Below are positions 1-8,977 of a stretch of DNA of 43,558 bases, one piece after another. This DNA is from a bacterium (GTDB taxonomy: Bacteria > Margulisbacteria > Marinamargulisbacteria > JABIPA01), in the NCBI GenBank assembly GCA_018698675.1, contig JABIPA010000051.1:1-43558 (forward strand), written 5' to 3'. A program made the position numbers and the translations under genes. Under the pieces are notes generated by a model. The model was not told the DNA's origin and did no database searches. It worked only from the letters and a program-made list of their open reading frames with translations. Position 1 is the stretch's first letter, and the number at the start of each line of letters is the position of its first letter.

Positions 1-131
1 CAAAAGCTTTCAGTTTGATTGTCGAGTTTTGCGCAGCATATTACAAATATGTAAAAAATAGAACAAACGGACAGCTCCAAAAGCTTTCAGTTTGATTGTC
101 GAGTTTTGCGCAGCATATTACAAATATGTAA
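1..131. repeat. Perfect 54-bp direct repeat, two copies with a 77-bp period
   Basis: Positions 1-54 and 78-131 are identical and begin CAAAAGCTTTCAG. The copies are separated by 23 bases. Each contains the small inverted repeat TTACA/TGTAA near its 3' end. The first copy touches the window edge, so the unit may extend further left. The second copy lies inside the palindromic element at 69-172. No open reading frame covers the repeats. Confidence 0.95.
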
Positions 132-172
132 GCAAAACACGAGAATAAAAATGGAATCTTTTGGAGCTGTCC
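69..172. repeat. 104-bp imperfect palindromic element just upstream of tRNA-Arg
   Basis: The outer arms at 69-83 (GGACAGCTCCAAAAG) and 158-172 are exact reverse complements of 15 bp. Inside them, 99-109 pairs with 132-142 with one mismatch in 11. The centre carries a TTACA/TGTAA pair. This gives a long, nested hairpin as DNA or RNA. It could be a MITE-like non-autonomous mobile element with 15-bp terminal inverted repeats, or a structured RNA. No transposase is present in the window. The identity is inferred; only the symmetry is seen directly. Confidence 0.7.
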
Positions 173-182
173 AAAGTATGAA

Positions 183-259
183 GCGTTCGTAGCTCAGTAG
201 GATAGAGCGCAGGATTCCTAATCCTGAGGTCGGAGGTTCGATCCCCCCCGGGCGCACCA
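183..259 (+). tRNA. tRNA-Arg (anticodon CCT)
   Basis: A full cloverleaf with encoded CCA (257-259) is visible. The D stem is GCTC/GAGC (192-195/205-208), the anticodon stem is 210-214/222-226, and the loop TTCCTAA places the anticodon CCT at 217-219, which decodes AGG. The acceptor stem GCGTTCG/CGGGCGC closes with two G-T wobbles. The T stem GGAGG/CCCCC has one A-C mismatch, although the TTCGATC loop is normal. A repeat element ends 11 bases upstream. Confidence 0.93.
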
Positions 260-323
260 CTTAAAACAATGGTCCCTATACTGATGTTTTAAAAAACAAA
301 TAGACTAACAAAGGAATATTACA

Positions 324-1775
324 ATCACACCACAAAAACCAACCTATATCTTTTATGATCTTGAAACGTCATCCCGTGATCCTTTAGGTCAAATTTTAAC
401 TTATGCATTTATAGTAACCGATTCCAATTATAATGAACTTGACCAGTGTACGGGCTCTATCAAACTCAATCGAATGCAGCTCCCCGAACCGGAAGCGATT
501 TTAACGAATAAACTAAACATCGATGATCTAGAACAATCTGGCGCGACCGAATACGAAGCCGCAAACCATATTTTTAATTTTCTAGCTGAATATACAAATA
601 AAACAAACGGGTGTACGCTTTGCGGCTATAATTCAAATTCGTTTGATCTCAATTTTTTAAGAAATTTATTAATAAGATATGGTTGGAACCCTTATTTCCG
701 TGGGAAACTAAAAAACAAAGATATTTTACATTATGTAGAATACCTTTTTCATCTTAATCCCACCCAATTCCCAAAGATTTTAAGGCAATCCGAAAAACAC
801 CAATTTTATAGCTTCAAGTTAGAAGATATCAGCGCCCATTTCAAACTACTTACAAAGCCGCAAACTCACAACGCAATAGAAGATGTAGAGCTAACTATTA
901 AACTTATTAAACACCTAGACAAGCAATTTCAAGATACCCCATTTTCAACCTTTTCAGCTATCCAACTTGCTAAAAACGACCAATCTCAATCCATTTATGA
1001 GTACGGAAAGTCAAAGACGCGAGATTTCGCAAACCATGACGCCACCCCTAGTCTATTTAAATACACGCATTGGCTAAAAATACTTAGCTCAAAAAAAGAA
1101 ATACTTCTCCTGAACTTAGACAAAATTAATTTTATCCTAACGGACGAAACGACCCCAGAAACGACGATAAGCCAACTCACCTCTGCTCAAATACAAACGT
1201 GTCTAAAGTATGTAAACTTTAATAAAGCATTCTTACATTTGGAACAATTCGAATCTGAAGATGAAATCAAATGGGCTCCTTTTCTCCAAGATCTAACCAA
1301 TCATTCTTTCTTCTCAGGGCTTAATTGGTCATCCTATTTTTCTCTTATTAAAAAAGACTGGGATATCGACTACCAAATACATAACCTCGGATTTGATAAC
1401 ATCGATATTCTCCGAAGCCTTTGCCAAAACTTGTTGTCCCAGCCAGAATCCTACGAATCTATATTGAATCACCTCCTCGCATCTCCAAAAACTGAGCAAA
1501 ATACAAATCTAATTCGACTATTTAACCGTATCTATTTAAATTTTCACCCCTGTCCTCGTGCAGACTATTGTAGAAAATATATTATTCCTCGATACGTCAC
1601 GGGTTCACTTCTAAGAGATCTCAAGGATTTCAAACCATTGGCTAACCAAATTAATTCTATCAACACCTATTTAAGTAGCCCTACTCTTTCTGAACCTGAT
1701 ATCAGAAACTTAAAATCGCTTAAAAAAAGATATGAATCATTAAATTCAACGTACCTCGACAAAACACGTCCCTAA
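324..1775 (+). CDS. sbcB: Exonuclease I (SbcB-type 3'-5' DEDD exonuclease), non-ATG start
   Basis: This is a single-strand 3'-5' DNA exonuclease homologue of about 483 aa, close to the 475 aa of E. coli ExoI. Three exonuclease motifs are visible: YDLETSSRDPLGQ at the N terminus (ExoI motif D-x-E), CGYNSNSFDLNFLRN (ExoII) and a KLEDIS...HNAIEDVELT block (ExoIII). The long C-terminal half matches the family in size. The first in-frame ATG is at 474, but starting there would remove the first catalytic motif. The frame is open from 309, and upstream of 474 it has no ATG, GTG or TTG. An AGGA at 312-315 sits 8 bases before ATC at 324 (ITPQKPT...) and 2 bases before ATT at 318. I therefore place the start at ATC 324, with ATT 318 or a sequencing error as alternatives. 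Function is confident; the start is uncertain. Confidence 0.8.
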   Translation: MTPQKPTYIFYDLETSSRDPLGQILTYAFIVTDSNYNELDQCTGSIKLNRMQLPEPEAILTNKLNIDDLEQSGATEYEAANHIFNFLAEYTNKTNGCTLCGYNSNSFDLNFLRNLLIRYGWNPYFRGKLKNKDILHYVEYLFHLNPTQFPKILRQSEKHQFYSFKLEDISAHFKLLTKPQTHNAIEDVELTIKLIKHLDKQFQDTPFSTFSAIQLAKNDQSQSIYEYGKSKTRDFANHDATPSLFKYTHWLKILSSKKEILLLNLDKINFILTDETTPETTISQLTSAQIQTCLKYVNFNKAFLHLEQFESEDEIKWAPFLQDLTNHSFFSGLNWSSYFSLIKKDWDIDYQIHNLGFDNIDILRSLCQNLLSQPESYESILNHLLASPKTEQNTNLIRLFNRIYLNFHPCPRADYCRKYIIPRYVTGSLLRDLKDFKPLANQINSINTYLSSPTLSEPDIRNLKSLKKRYESLNSTYLDKTRP

Positions 1776-1848
1776 AAAATAAATACCACGTTTAAAAAAA
1801 CAAATACCCGGGCAATAATTAAAAACTAGCTTATCTGAGGCATAAAAA

Positions 1849-2223
1849 ATGACAAAAAAAATAATACTAATCGATGACGATGAAACCATCGCTGAAATGT
1901 TTACTTATGGTCTATCCAAAATCAAAGAAAAAGTAGAATGTCTTGTATTCGAAAGCATTCCATCTACTTCTTTTCAAAATATCCATTTCGTCGTAACTGA
2001 TCTATCCCTCGGATCATCGAGTGGAGAAGAAACCCTTCAATTAGTCAGAAACGCATTCCCTAACGAAACATTAATCGTAATTTCCGGAACAGAGCCCATA
2101 AACCTGAGCATCCTTATAGATAAATATAAGATAAATAATTTTTTAGAAAAGGATAAAATCCTAGATATATTTATGTCTGGAGAACTACCCGACACCTGTG
2201 ACTCCATTTTTTTAAAAAAATGA
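1849..2223 (+). CDS. Single-domain response regulator (CheY-like receiver)
   Basis: This 124-aa protein is a stand-alone receiver domain with no output domain. The acidic pocket is D9-D10-D11, the likely phosphorylated Asp is D51 (VVTDLSLG), the conserved Ser/Thr is S79 (VISGTEP) and the conserved Lys is K101 (FLEKDK). It should act in the cytoplasm as a phospho-relay or protein-binding switch. A GAGG motif about 8 bases before ATG supports the start. No histidine kinase lies next to it. Its TGA overlaps an ATG (ATGA, 2220-2223) that opens a short frame, suggesting a former or very small downstream partner. The target is unknown. Confidence 0.85.
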   Translation: MTKKIILIDDDETIAEMFTYGLSKIKEKVECLVFESIPSTSFQNIHFVVTDLSLGSSSGEETLQLVRNAFPNETLIVISGTEPINLSILIDKYKINNFLEKDKILDIFMSGELPDTCDSIFLKK

Positions 2224-2340
2224 ATCAAAAAGAATACATAAGTCAAATTAGAGCATCCTCAAACTGTCTCTACAACGAAATTTAAGAATCTTTGTATATC
2301 AAACCAGAAAGAGAACCCATCATCTGTCTAGGAATAAAAA

Positions 2341-2472
2341 ATGGCAATAACCATTAACTATGAAGAAGTCAGCGATCAATATTTTATTGAACTGGGGACA
2401 GGAAGAACGCACATGAAAAATATTTCTAAATTCAACACATACGTTCTAAACTTTATTTATGAACTAGACTAA
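2341..2472 (+). CDS. Possible 43-aa small protein or gene remnant
   Basis: An ATG at 2341 preceded by AGGA about 7 bases upstream opens 43 codons ending at 2472 (MAITINYEEVSDQYF...). Its stop overlaps the convergent dnaJ stop. A separate 21-codon frame starts at 2220, overlapping the response regulator stop, ends at TAA 2283-2285, and would continue in frame to about 2358 if that stop were ignored. The two pieces could be fragments of one broken gene of about 80-90 aa. I recognise no family. It may not be expressed. Confidence 0.25.
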   Translation: MAITINYEEVSDQYFIELGTGRTHMKNISKFNTYVLNFIYELD

Positions 2473-3569
2473 AAAATACTCCGAACTCTATCAAAAATAT
2501 TTTTACATTTAGACTCACCAGTCGCGGATACATAATCCTCTATCAACTGACGTTCTTTTCCTGAAATCTTTTTAGGAATAATAATTTTAGCTTTAACATA
2601 TTGGTCGCCGTTTCCAATCCCTCTGAAATGAGGAATCCCTTTACGATTCAATCGAAAGGATGTCTCTGGCTGAGTTCCAGCAGGAACCTTCAATACAGCA
2701 CTTCCTTCTAAGGTTGGAACTTCAACTTCTGTTCCAAGGATCGCTTGAGTAAATGGAATTTCAATTTCAATAAGGATGTCGTCGCCTTTTCTCTTAAAAT
2801 ATTTATGATCTGCAACCGTAATAAACACATAAAGATCTCCGGCAGGACCACCCATTTCCCCATAATTCCCTTCGCCATTCACACGCAAACGAGTCCCTTT
2901 TTCAATCCCTGCAGGGATATCAACATCTATACTCTTTTTCTTTTTTTCAAGTCCTTTTCCATGACACGTCTTACAAGGATTTTTAATAACATGTCCTCGT
3001 CCAGAACAAAAATGACAGGTCGTTACTTGGGTAAAACTGCCTAGTAACGTGCGCTGAACAGACTTCAACTGCCCAGAACCTTGGCAATGACCACATTGTG
3101 ATTTTGCAGCGCCTGCAGCACTTCCACCACCGTGACACGTTCCGCATTTTTCTAAATGATAAATAGATATATTTTTATTTACGCCTTTTGAAACGTCTTC
3201 TAATGTTAGTTCCAGATCATATCGTAAATCTTCACCTTGGGACGGCCCTTGTTGTTGAGAACCCTGACGTTTCCCTCCAAAAAAGACATCAAAAATATCT
3301 TCAAAGCCACCAAATCCGCCCATATCTCCGTGACCACCTTGTTGCCCGGGACTATCATCAGCAATTCCATACTGATCATATTTAGACTTCTTCGATGGGT
3401 CAGACAAAATGGCATAAGCTTTTTGAATCTCTTTAAATTTAGCTTCAGCTCCAGGGTCTTTATTTACATCAGGATGATATTTCCGTGCAAGCTTTCGATA
3501 AGCTTTCTTAATATCAGCCTCCGCAGCGCCTCTATCTAATTCAAGTAATTCATATAAATCTTGTGCCAT
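2469..3569 (-). CDS. dnaJ: Co-chaperone DnaJ (type I Hsp40)
   Basis: DnaJ delivers unfolded clients to DnaK and stimulates its ATPase in the cytoplasm. The 366-aa product has an N-terminal J domain with HPD at residues 32-34, a Gly/Phe-rich linker (about 75-100), four zinc-binding CxxCxGxG motifs (CGTCHGGG, CGHCQGSG, CHFCSGRG, CKTCHGKG) and a C-terminal substrate-binding domain. It is therefore a complete type I Hsp40. It is the last gene of hrcA-grpE-dnaK-dnaJ, 21 bases after dnaK, with a GGGA ribosome site before ATG. No clear terminator hairpin is seen after its stop. Confidence 0.98.
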   Translation of the reverse strand: MAQDLYELLELDRGAAEADIKKAYRKLARKYHPDVNKDPGAEAKFKEIQKAYAILSDPSKKSKYDQYGIADDSPGQQGGHGDMGGFGGFEDIFDVFFGGKRQGSQQQGPSQGEDLRYDLELTLEDVSKGVNKNISIYHLEKCGTCHGGGSAAGAAKSQCGHCQGSGQLKSVQRTLLGSFTQVTTCHFCSGRGHVIKNPCKTCHGKGLEKKKKSIDVDIPAGIEKGTRLRVNGEGNYGEMGGPAGDLYVFITVADHKYFKRKGDDILIEIEIPFTQAILGTEVEVPTLEGSAVLKVPAGTQPETSFRLNRKGIPHFRGIGNGDQYVKAKIIIPKKISGKERQLIEDYVSATGESKCKNIFDRVRSIF

Positions 3570-3590
3570 TAGTCTTTTCCCTATCTAATT

Positions 3591-5504
3591 TTATTTCTTG
3601 TCGTCTACTTCAGTATACTCTGCATCTACAACGTCGTCCTTAGCTTCTGCTGATTCAGCTGCGTCTCCTGCTGCTTCTGCGTCAGCTGGTTGTCCTTCAG
3701 CACCTTTAGCCGCTTCATCTTCTTTATAAAGCTCGGAACTTGCCTCAAACATGATTTTTTGAAAATCTTCAGTTTCCTTTTTAATTTCTTCCAAATCATC
3801 TGTCGTTAACGCTTTTTTAAGAGGTTCTAAACCAGCTGTAACTTTTTCTTTAGTTTCCGCACTGATTTTTTCTTCATTGTCTTTCAACAACTTTTCAGCT
3901 TGATAAACCGTTGATTCACCTTGATTTTTTGCTTCAATCAAATCTTTTTTCTTTTTATCTTCATCAGCATGCTCTTCAGCATCACGCTTCATTTTTTCAA
4001 TATCATCGTCAGTTAAACCAGAAGAAGCAGTAATCGTAATTTTTTGCTCTTTTCCAGTACCTTTGTCTTGTGCTTTTACATTCAAAATACCATTAGCATC
4101 AATATCGAAAGTAACTTCAATTTGAGGAACACCTCTTGGTGCGGAAGGAACACCTTCTAAAATAAATCGACCTAATTGTCGGTTATCAGCAGCCATTTCT
4201 CGTTCACCTTGAAGAACATTAATTTCTACGCTTGTTTGTCCGTCTCCTGCAGTTGAAAAAACTTGTGACTTAGAAGATGGAATTGTTGTATTTCGTTCTA
4301 TCAACTTCGTACAAACTCCACCCAATGTCTCAATTCCTAAAGAAAGAGGCGTAACGTCTAATAAAACAACGTCTTTAACATCTCCAGATAAAATTCCACC
4401 TTGAATAGAAGCACCAATTGCTACTACTTCGTCTGGGTTTACACCTTTATGTGGCTCTTTTTTAAAGAAGGCTTCAACAGCCGCTTGAATTGCTGGAGTA
4501 CGTGTCGTTCCACCAACCAAAATAACCTCGTCAATTTCTTCAACAGTTAGTCCCGCATCCTCAAGCGCTTTTTGACAAGGAGCCATAGAACGTTTGATAA
4601 CATCTTCTATCATTGTTTCAAATTTAGAACGTGATAAGTCTAAGTTTAAATGCTTAGGTCCTGTATTATCAGCCGTTACGAATGGCAAATTAATATTCGT
4701 TGTCGTTGTAGAAGATAATTCGATTTTAGCTTTTTCTGCAGCTTCTTTTAAACGTTGAAGAGCCATTAAATCTTTACTTAAATCAATTCCCTGGTCTTTC
4801 TTGAATTCATCAACTAGCCAATCGATAATGATATCATCAATATCATCACCACCTAATTTTGTATCTCCATTAGTAGACTGAACTTCAAAAACTCCGTCTC
4901 CAATTTCTAAAATAGAAACATCAAATGTTCCTCCACCAAAATCATATACAGCAATTTTTTGATCGCCTTTTTTATCCAATCCATAAGCAAGTGCTGCTGC
5001 AGTCGGTTCGTTAATAATTCTTAAAACCTCTAATCCAGCAATCTCACCAGCGTCTTTAGTAGACTTTCGTTGACTATCATTAAAATAAGCAGGAACAGTA
5101 ATAACTGCTTGAGTTACGTCTTCTCCAAGATATGCTTCTGCATCTTGCTTAATTTTTTGAAGAACCATAGCTGAAATTTCTGGAGGAGAATATGTTTTGT
5201 CTCTAGACTCAACAGCAATTCCGCCATCTTTTCTTTTTGCTAGTTTATAAGGTAATTTTTTTGTAATTTCCTTTAATGTTTTTCCCATAAGACTTTTTAC
5301 AGAAAAAAACGTATTTTCTGGATTTGTAACCGACTGACGTTTTGCAGGAAGTCCTACTAATCGTTCGCCGTCCTTAGCAAATGCAACAACAGAAGGTGTC
5401 GTTCTATTTCCTTCAGCATTTACTATTACTTTTGCATCCTGTCCTTCCATAACAGATACACATGAATTTGTTGTTCCTAAATCGATTCCTATAACTTTTC
5501 CCAT
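3591..5504 (-). CDS. dnaK: Chaperone DnaK (Hsp70)
   Basis: This is the ATP-driven Hsp70 chaperone of the cytoplasm. The 637-aa length is typical. The N-terminal ATPase domain shows the phosphate-binding [10 protein letters not shown] (residues 5-14), [10 protein letters not shown] and the adenosine-site VGGTTRTP. The substrate-binding domain follows ([14 protein letters not shown] onward). The C terminus is Ala/Asp/Glu-rich and ends in acidic [12 protein letters not shown], as in many bacterial DnaKs. A GAGGAG ribosome site precedes ATG. It lies third in the operon, 16 bases after grpE, and should be induced with it when HrcA leaves the CIRCE operator. Confidence 0.99.
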   Translation of the reverse strand: MGKVIGIDLGTTNSCVSVMEGQDAKVIVNAEGNRTTPSVVAFAKDGERLVGLPAKRQSVTNPENTFFSVKSLMGKTLKEITKKLPYKLAKRKDGGIAVESRDKTYSPPEISAMVLQKIKQDAEAYLGEDVTQAVITVPAYFNDSQRKSTKDAGEIAGLEVLRIINEPTAAALAYGLDKKGDQKIAVYDFGGGTFDVSILEIGDGVFEVQSTNGDTKLGGDDIDDIIIDWLVDEFKKDQGIDLSKDLMALQRLKEAAEKAKIELSSTTTTNINLPFVTADNTGPKHLNLDLSRSKFETMIEDVIKRSMAPCQKALEDAGLTVEEIDEVILVGGTTRTPAIQAAVEAFFKKEPHKGVNPDEVVAIGASIQGGILSGDVKDVVLLDVTPLSLGIETLGGVCTKLIERNTTIPSSKSQVFSTAGDGQTSVEINVLQGEREMAADNRQLGRFILEGVPSAPRGVPQIEVTFDIDANGILNVKAQDKGTGKEQKITITASSGLTDDDIEKMKRDAEEHADEDKKKKDLIEAKNQGESTVYQAEKLLKDNEEKISAETKEKVTAGLEPLKKALTTDDLEEIKKETEDFQKIMFEASSELYKEDEAAKGAEGQPADAEAAGDAAESAEAKDDVVDAEYTEVDDKK

Positions 5505-5520
5505 TTTTATCTCTCCTCTA

Positions 5521-6237
5521 TTATTTTGATACGATTACTAATGAAGGTCGTATCACACGTTCATTTAATAAATAACCAGCTTGAGCTTCTTCAACAACTG
5601 TGTCGGCTTCCACATCTGCAGAATCTATTTGCGAAATAGATTGATGAAAATTCGGGTCAAATTTAGCATTTTTTGCTTCAATTCGTTTCACCTGAAATTT
5701 CTCCAAAACGCCATCTAACTGTTTTTGAATCATAGAATAACCATCGACAATCTCTTGTAATTTAGATTCCTCTTTCTCTTTCAAGCCATTTGCTCGTTCA
5801 AACCCATCCTTAATTGGCAAAAGCTCCAAGACAAATTTTTCAAGAGCAAACTTCTTATATTGAGCAACTTCTTGCTGGTTTCTCTTTTTAAAGTTTTCAA
5901 GCTCTGCATAAGCTTTCATCACTTTATTTTTATTTTCCGTATTTTCCTTTTCGAGAGATTCCAATTGCTTTTTCAATTGATCAACTTCAGAAACAATCTC
6001 TTCTTCAGGAGCATTATCTTCAACTTCCAAACTTTCGTCCGTAGTAGTCTCTTCTTGAGACTCAACTATATCTTCTTCATTGGACAATTCAACGTCCTCA
6101 TTTTTGGTTTCTTCCAAAGAACTCGACTCCTCTTCCCCTAATTTTGTTGCACTATTATGCGCTATTTCATCCAAATTTTCATCAGGTTGTTTTTCAACCT
6201 TTTTTTTGGTTAATGTATCCGTATCTATTTTTGACAT
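5521..6237 (-). CDS. grpE: Nucleotide exchange factor GrpE
   Basis: GrpE releases ADP from DnaK. The 238-aa protein is longer than the usual 180-200 aa because residues 1-85 form an acidic, low-complexity Glu/Ser/Thr tail. A long coiled-coil helix follows (about 85-145, including [14 protein letters not shown]), then the C-terminal beta domain ending [11 protein letters not shown], which carries the family signature region. It is second in the heat-shock operon, 26 bases after hrcA, with an AGGAGAGAGG ribosome site. Confidence 0.97.
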   Translation of the reverse strand: MSKIDTDTLTKKKVEKQPDENLDEIAHNSATKLGEEESSSLEETKNEDVELSNEEDIVESQEETTTDESLEVEDNAPEEEIVSEVDQLKKQLESLEKENTENKNKVMKAYAELENFKKRNQQEVAQYKKFALEKFVLELLPIKDGFERANGLKEKEESKLQEIVDGYSMIQKQLDGVLEKFQVKRIEAKNAKFDPNFHQSISQIDSADVEADTVVEEAQAGYLLNERVIRPSLVIVSK

Positions 6238-6263
6238 CGTTTAACCTCTCTCCTTAAAAAAAT

Positions 6264-7295
6264 TCACCCGTCGTCTCGGTCGCTTATATAATGTTGCACC
6301 TGATCGGAAATTTGCTTTACCAATGGAATAACATAGGAATATTTCATTCGTTTTGGTCCAAGAACACCTATGGCCCCAGCCTGAACCCCCCTGCTTTTTA
6401 CGGGAGAAATTACCAATGAGCATTCTTCTAATTTTTCGTTATTGAATTCTTTCCCAATAACGACCCTGCCATCCTCTCGACAAATATGACTAGATATTAG
6501 CTCCGTTAAAAACCGATTCTCTTCGAGTTCAGTTAACACATTTTTTGTCATTTCGACATTCTTAAATTCAGGAAGTTGTATCATTTTTGACACACCATGA
6601 ACATTTATACTTTCTCTAGTTTCATGAAAAGAAGATAATCTCTCCACTTCTTGATTTAACACTTCAAACACTGACGCGTAATTTGGGAATTCATTAACCA
6701 AATGTCGTAACACAAGATCTGACGATTCAAAAAAAGGCATACCTTCCATTTTTGCAGTAATAATTTGAGACACTTTATTAAGCTCATCCTGACTCATTCG
6801 TTGCCTTAAATTAAAAACAAATTCCTGATTATCTCCAAGATTATTTAACAAAACAACAAGCACTTTATTTAAATCCAACAGCACCATATGCACCACCTTC
6901 AATGCCATTTTATAAATATCTGGAGTCAAAACAATCGCCGTGTAATCCATTAAGGACGACATTACTTTAGCTACATGATTTAACGTCGTTTTAACTTTTT
7001 GAACCGCAATAATTTCAAGTTGTGTATTTACAGCAGATACCGGAGACAAAGTATCCGACTCCTCCAAAAAATCAACATACCATCGATACCCTTCATCTGT
7101 GGGAATACGTCCAGAGGAAGTATATACCTGTTTCAAAAAACCTAATGTTTCTAGCGTCTTTAATTCATTACGAACAGTTGCTGAACTTACAGAGAAATTC
7201 AATTTTTCAACCAACAATTTAGACCCAACCGGTTCCGCGGACTGAATATAATTAGCGATCGCTTCCTTTAGAATTATTTTTTGTCTTTTTTCCAT
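6264..7295 (-). CDS. hrcA: Heat-inducible transcription repressor HrcA
   Basis: HrcA binds CIRCE operators and represses the dnaK operon; GroEL-assisted folding normally keeps it active. The 343-aa product has an N-terminal winged helix (KRQKIILKEAIANYI... SSATVRNELKTLETLGFL, about 3-60) followed by SGRIPTDEGYRWYVD, a family hallmark, then the GAF-like and inserted dimerisation domains. The ATG is preceded by GAAGG. A CIRCE copy lies 17 bases upstream, so it should repress its own operon. It is the first gene of hrcA-grpE-dnaK-dnaJ. Confidence 0.97.
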   Translation of the reverse strand: MEKRQKIILKEAIANYIQSAEPVGSKLLVEKLNFSVSSATVRNELKTLETLGFLKQVYTSSGRIPTDEGYRWYVDFLEESDTLSPVSAVNTQLEIIAVQKVKTTLNHVAKVMSSLMDYTAIVLTPDIYKMALKVVHMVLLDLNKVLVVLLNNLGDNQEFVFNLRQRMSQDELNKVSQIITAKMEGMPFFESSDLVLRHLVNEFPNYASVFEVLNQEVERLSSFHETRESINVHGVSKMIQLPEFKNVEMTKNVLTELEENRFLTELISSHICREDGRVVIGKEFNNEKLEECSLVISPVKSRGVQAGAIGVLGPKRMKYSYVIPLVKQISDQVQHYISDRDDG

Positions 7296-7311
7296 AACTT
7301 TACCTTCAATA

Positions 7312-7338
7312 TTAGCACTCTACAACGAACAGTGCTAA
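7312..7338 (-). promoter_or_regulatory. CIRCE operator (HrcA-binding inverted repeat)
   Basis: TTAGCACTC, nine spacer bases and CAGTGCTAA match the CIRCE consensus except for one base (C for G at the inner edge of the second arm). It sits between the predicted transcription start (about 7345) and the hrcA start codon, so bound HrcA would block the operon promoter. No second CIRCE (for example before groES/EL) is in this window. Confidence 0.95.
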
Positions 7339-7351
7339 TAGAGAGAAAAAA

Positions 7352-7380
7352 AGAATACCCGTTCAAAAATAAAATGTCAA
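7352..7380 (-). promoter_or_regulatory. Housekeeping-type promoter of the hrcA operon
   Basis: On the minus strand TTGACA (7375-7380), a 17-base spacer and TATTCT (7352-7357) form a near-consensus sigma-70/sigma-A promoter. Transcription would begin near 7345, just before the CIRCE operator. Confidence 0.8.
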
Positions 7381-7490
7381 TTGGGCTCATAACAGACCAT
7401 CTAAAACGAATATATCAATTTGATTCATGCAAACGAACAATCAAACGTTTAAATCCAAATAATTCAATAACAACAAAAGCTATATCGAAC

Positions 7491-7581
7491 CCTGTATACA
7501 ATATATAGGAAGTCGCATATCCACATCCAAGCAATAATTTTATATAAATAGATTGTCTGTTCTAAGCAAATTTGATTAAAT
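7491..7581 (+). promoter_or_regulatory. Leader/promoter region of the dehydrogenase at 7589
   Basis: The 7381-7588 gap holds no convincing gene. CCTGTATA (7491-7498) and TATATAGG (7502-7509) form an inverted repeat with one mismatch in 8, a possible operator. A weak -35/-10 pair, TTGTCT (7553-7558), 17 bases, TTAAAT (7576-7581), would start transcription at about 7588, next to the ATG at 7589. No Shine-Dalgarno is visible before that ATG. This is inference from spacing only. Confidence 0.35.
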
Positions 7582-7588
7582 AAAGTAA

Positions 7589-8569
7589 ATGTCAGACAAA
7601 CCTGTAGGAATCGGAATTATTGGACTTGGAAATATGGGGAAAAACCATATTCGTAATTACGCCCGCATAGATACCTGTAAAGTTATTGGTATTTGCGACG
7701 TCCAAGACGATGTCCTTGAACAATTTTCAAAAGAATACGACTGTAAAGGTTTTAAAGATTTAACAAAGTTTTTAAATACACCTGGTTTAGATGCGGTTAG
7801 CATCACGAGTCCGACACGAACTCATTACACCATAGCGAAACAAGCAATTCTTTCAGGGAAACACGTCCTTATTGAAAAACCAATCTGCGACAACGTTGAT
7901 CATGCACAAGAACTTATAGAACTTGCCGAAAAACATAACCGTAAACTTTTAGTCGGACACATCGAAAGATTCAACCCAGCCGTACTAAAATTAAAAGAAA
8001 TTTTAGCATCCGGAACAATAGGAAAACCGACATCTCTTATCGCAAAACGGGTAGGCGCATTCCCGGCACAAATTAAAGATGCAAACGTAATTATCGACCT
8101 TGCCGTCCATGATATTGATATATTTTCGTACTTACTAGATCAAACCCCTACCGAAATAACCGGAAACGCGGGACGCGCGCTAAATAGTAATAGAGAAGAC
8201 TACGCTCAAATATTTTTAAAATACGGAGACCAAAGTGGAATCATTCAAGTCAATTGGATTACACCTATCCGAATCCGAAACCTATCAATTACGGGCACAA
8301 AAGGATATGTCGAACTTAACTACATGACTCAATCTTTAATGCTATATGAAAGTAACTATTCAAGTGATTTTGACAGTTTTGGAGATTTCATCATCAAATT
8401 TGGGGAACCAAATAAACAAGAAGTTATTCTTGAAAAACAAGAGCCCTTAAAATTAGAGCTTTCTCATTTTATTGAATGCATACAACAAGACAAAACACCT
8501 TTAATCACTGGACTACAAGGTAAAAAAGCACTTGAAATCGCTTTAGAAGTCATTAAAAAGATCTACTAA
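7589..8569 (+). CDS. Gfo/Idh/MocA-family NAD(P)-dependent oxidoreductase
   Basis: This 326-aa protein has an N-terminal Rossmann fold with GIIGLGNMGKNH (residues 9-20), the family EKP motif at 96-98 and a likely catalytic histidine in DLAVHDIDIF (H174), followed by the mixed C-terminal substrate domain. Members oxidise or reduce sugar or inositol hydroxyls, including UDP-sugars for envelope polysaccharides. The exact substrate cannot be told from sequence. It stands alone, divergent from hrcA, with 208 upstream bases after the hrcA promoter and no Shine-Dalgarno. No polysaccharide gene cluster adjoins it. Confidence 0.88.
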   Translation: MSDKPVGIGIIGLGNMGKNHIRNYARIDTCKVIGICDVQDDVLEQFSKEYDCKGFKDLTKFLNTPGLDAVSITSPTRTHYTIAKQAILSGKHVLIEKPICDNVDHAQELIELAEKHNRKLLVGHIERFNPAVLKLKEILASGTIGKPTSLIAKRVGAFPAQIKDANVIIDLAVHDIDIFSYLLDQTPTEITGNAGRALNSNREDYAQIFLKYGDQSGIIQVNWITPIRIRNLSITGTKGYVELNYMTQSLMLYESNYSSDFDSFGDFIIKFGEPNKQEVILEKQEPLKLELSHFIECIQQDKTPLITGLQGKKALEIALEVIKKIY

Positions 8570-8977
8570 GACTTACCAACAATCCGATCTTAATGTTACT
8601 ATATCCCGTAAGATTTTAATTTATTAGTGATTAGCATTAATAACTATTATCTTATGAAGCCGATTATATTATTTGAACTTAGATTTAACTATTTGTTGTT
8701 TTGTTGCGTGACGTTTTAACACATGATTGTAAAGGGATACGAGGTAAAAACTCTTTAATTACTAAAAATATAAAGTCCTAATGTCCAACTAGGATAAAAA
8801 AGTAAATTAAACCCTAACCTTCGGAACTGTCTTTTTAAAAGACGTTATTTTAAAATACACAAACGCAAAACAATATTGAATAATCATAAGGACTATCAAA
8901 AATAGTCCCGAGCGATTTAAAAAAGTTCCAAAGGTTTCATTTACTATTAAAAATTGATTGTGAAAGGAAATACGGAA
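8570..8977. other. Gene-free AT-rich intergenic region
   Basis: No gene is supported here. It holds a short palindrome, GTCTTTT-T-AAAAGAC (8829-8843), and a weak pair TCCTA/TAGGA around 8777-8795. Neither is followed by a convincing T-run, so I do not call a terminator. The cinA-like promoter is presumably here, but no good -35/-10 pair was found. A minus-strand frame at 8807-8998 overlaps the next gene and looks like a shadow. Confidence 0.5.

Noticed and set aside
6241-6423. 60-codon minus-strand frame between grpE and hrcA
   Set aside because: It lies almost wholly within the hrcA coding sequence in a different frame.
7281-7508. 75-codon plus-strand frame across the hrcA leader
   Set aside because: It covers the CIRCE operator and the hrcA promoter on the opposite strand and shows no protein features.
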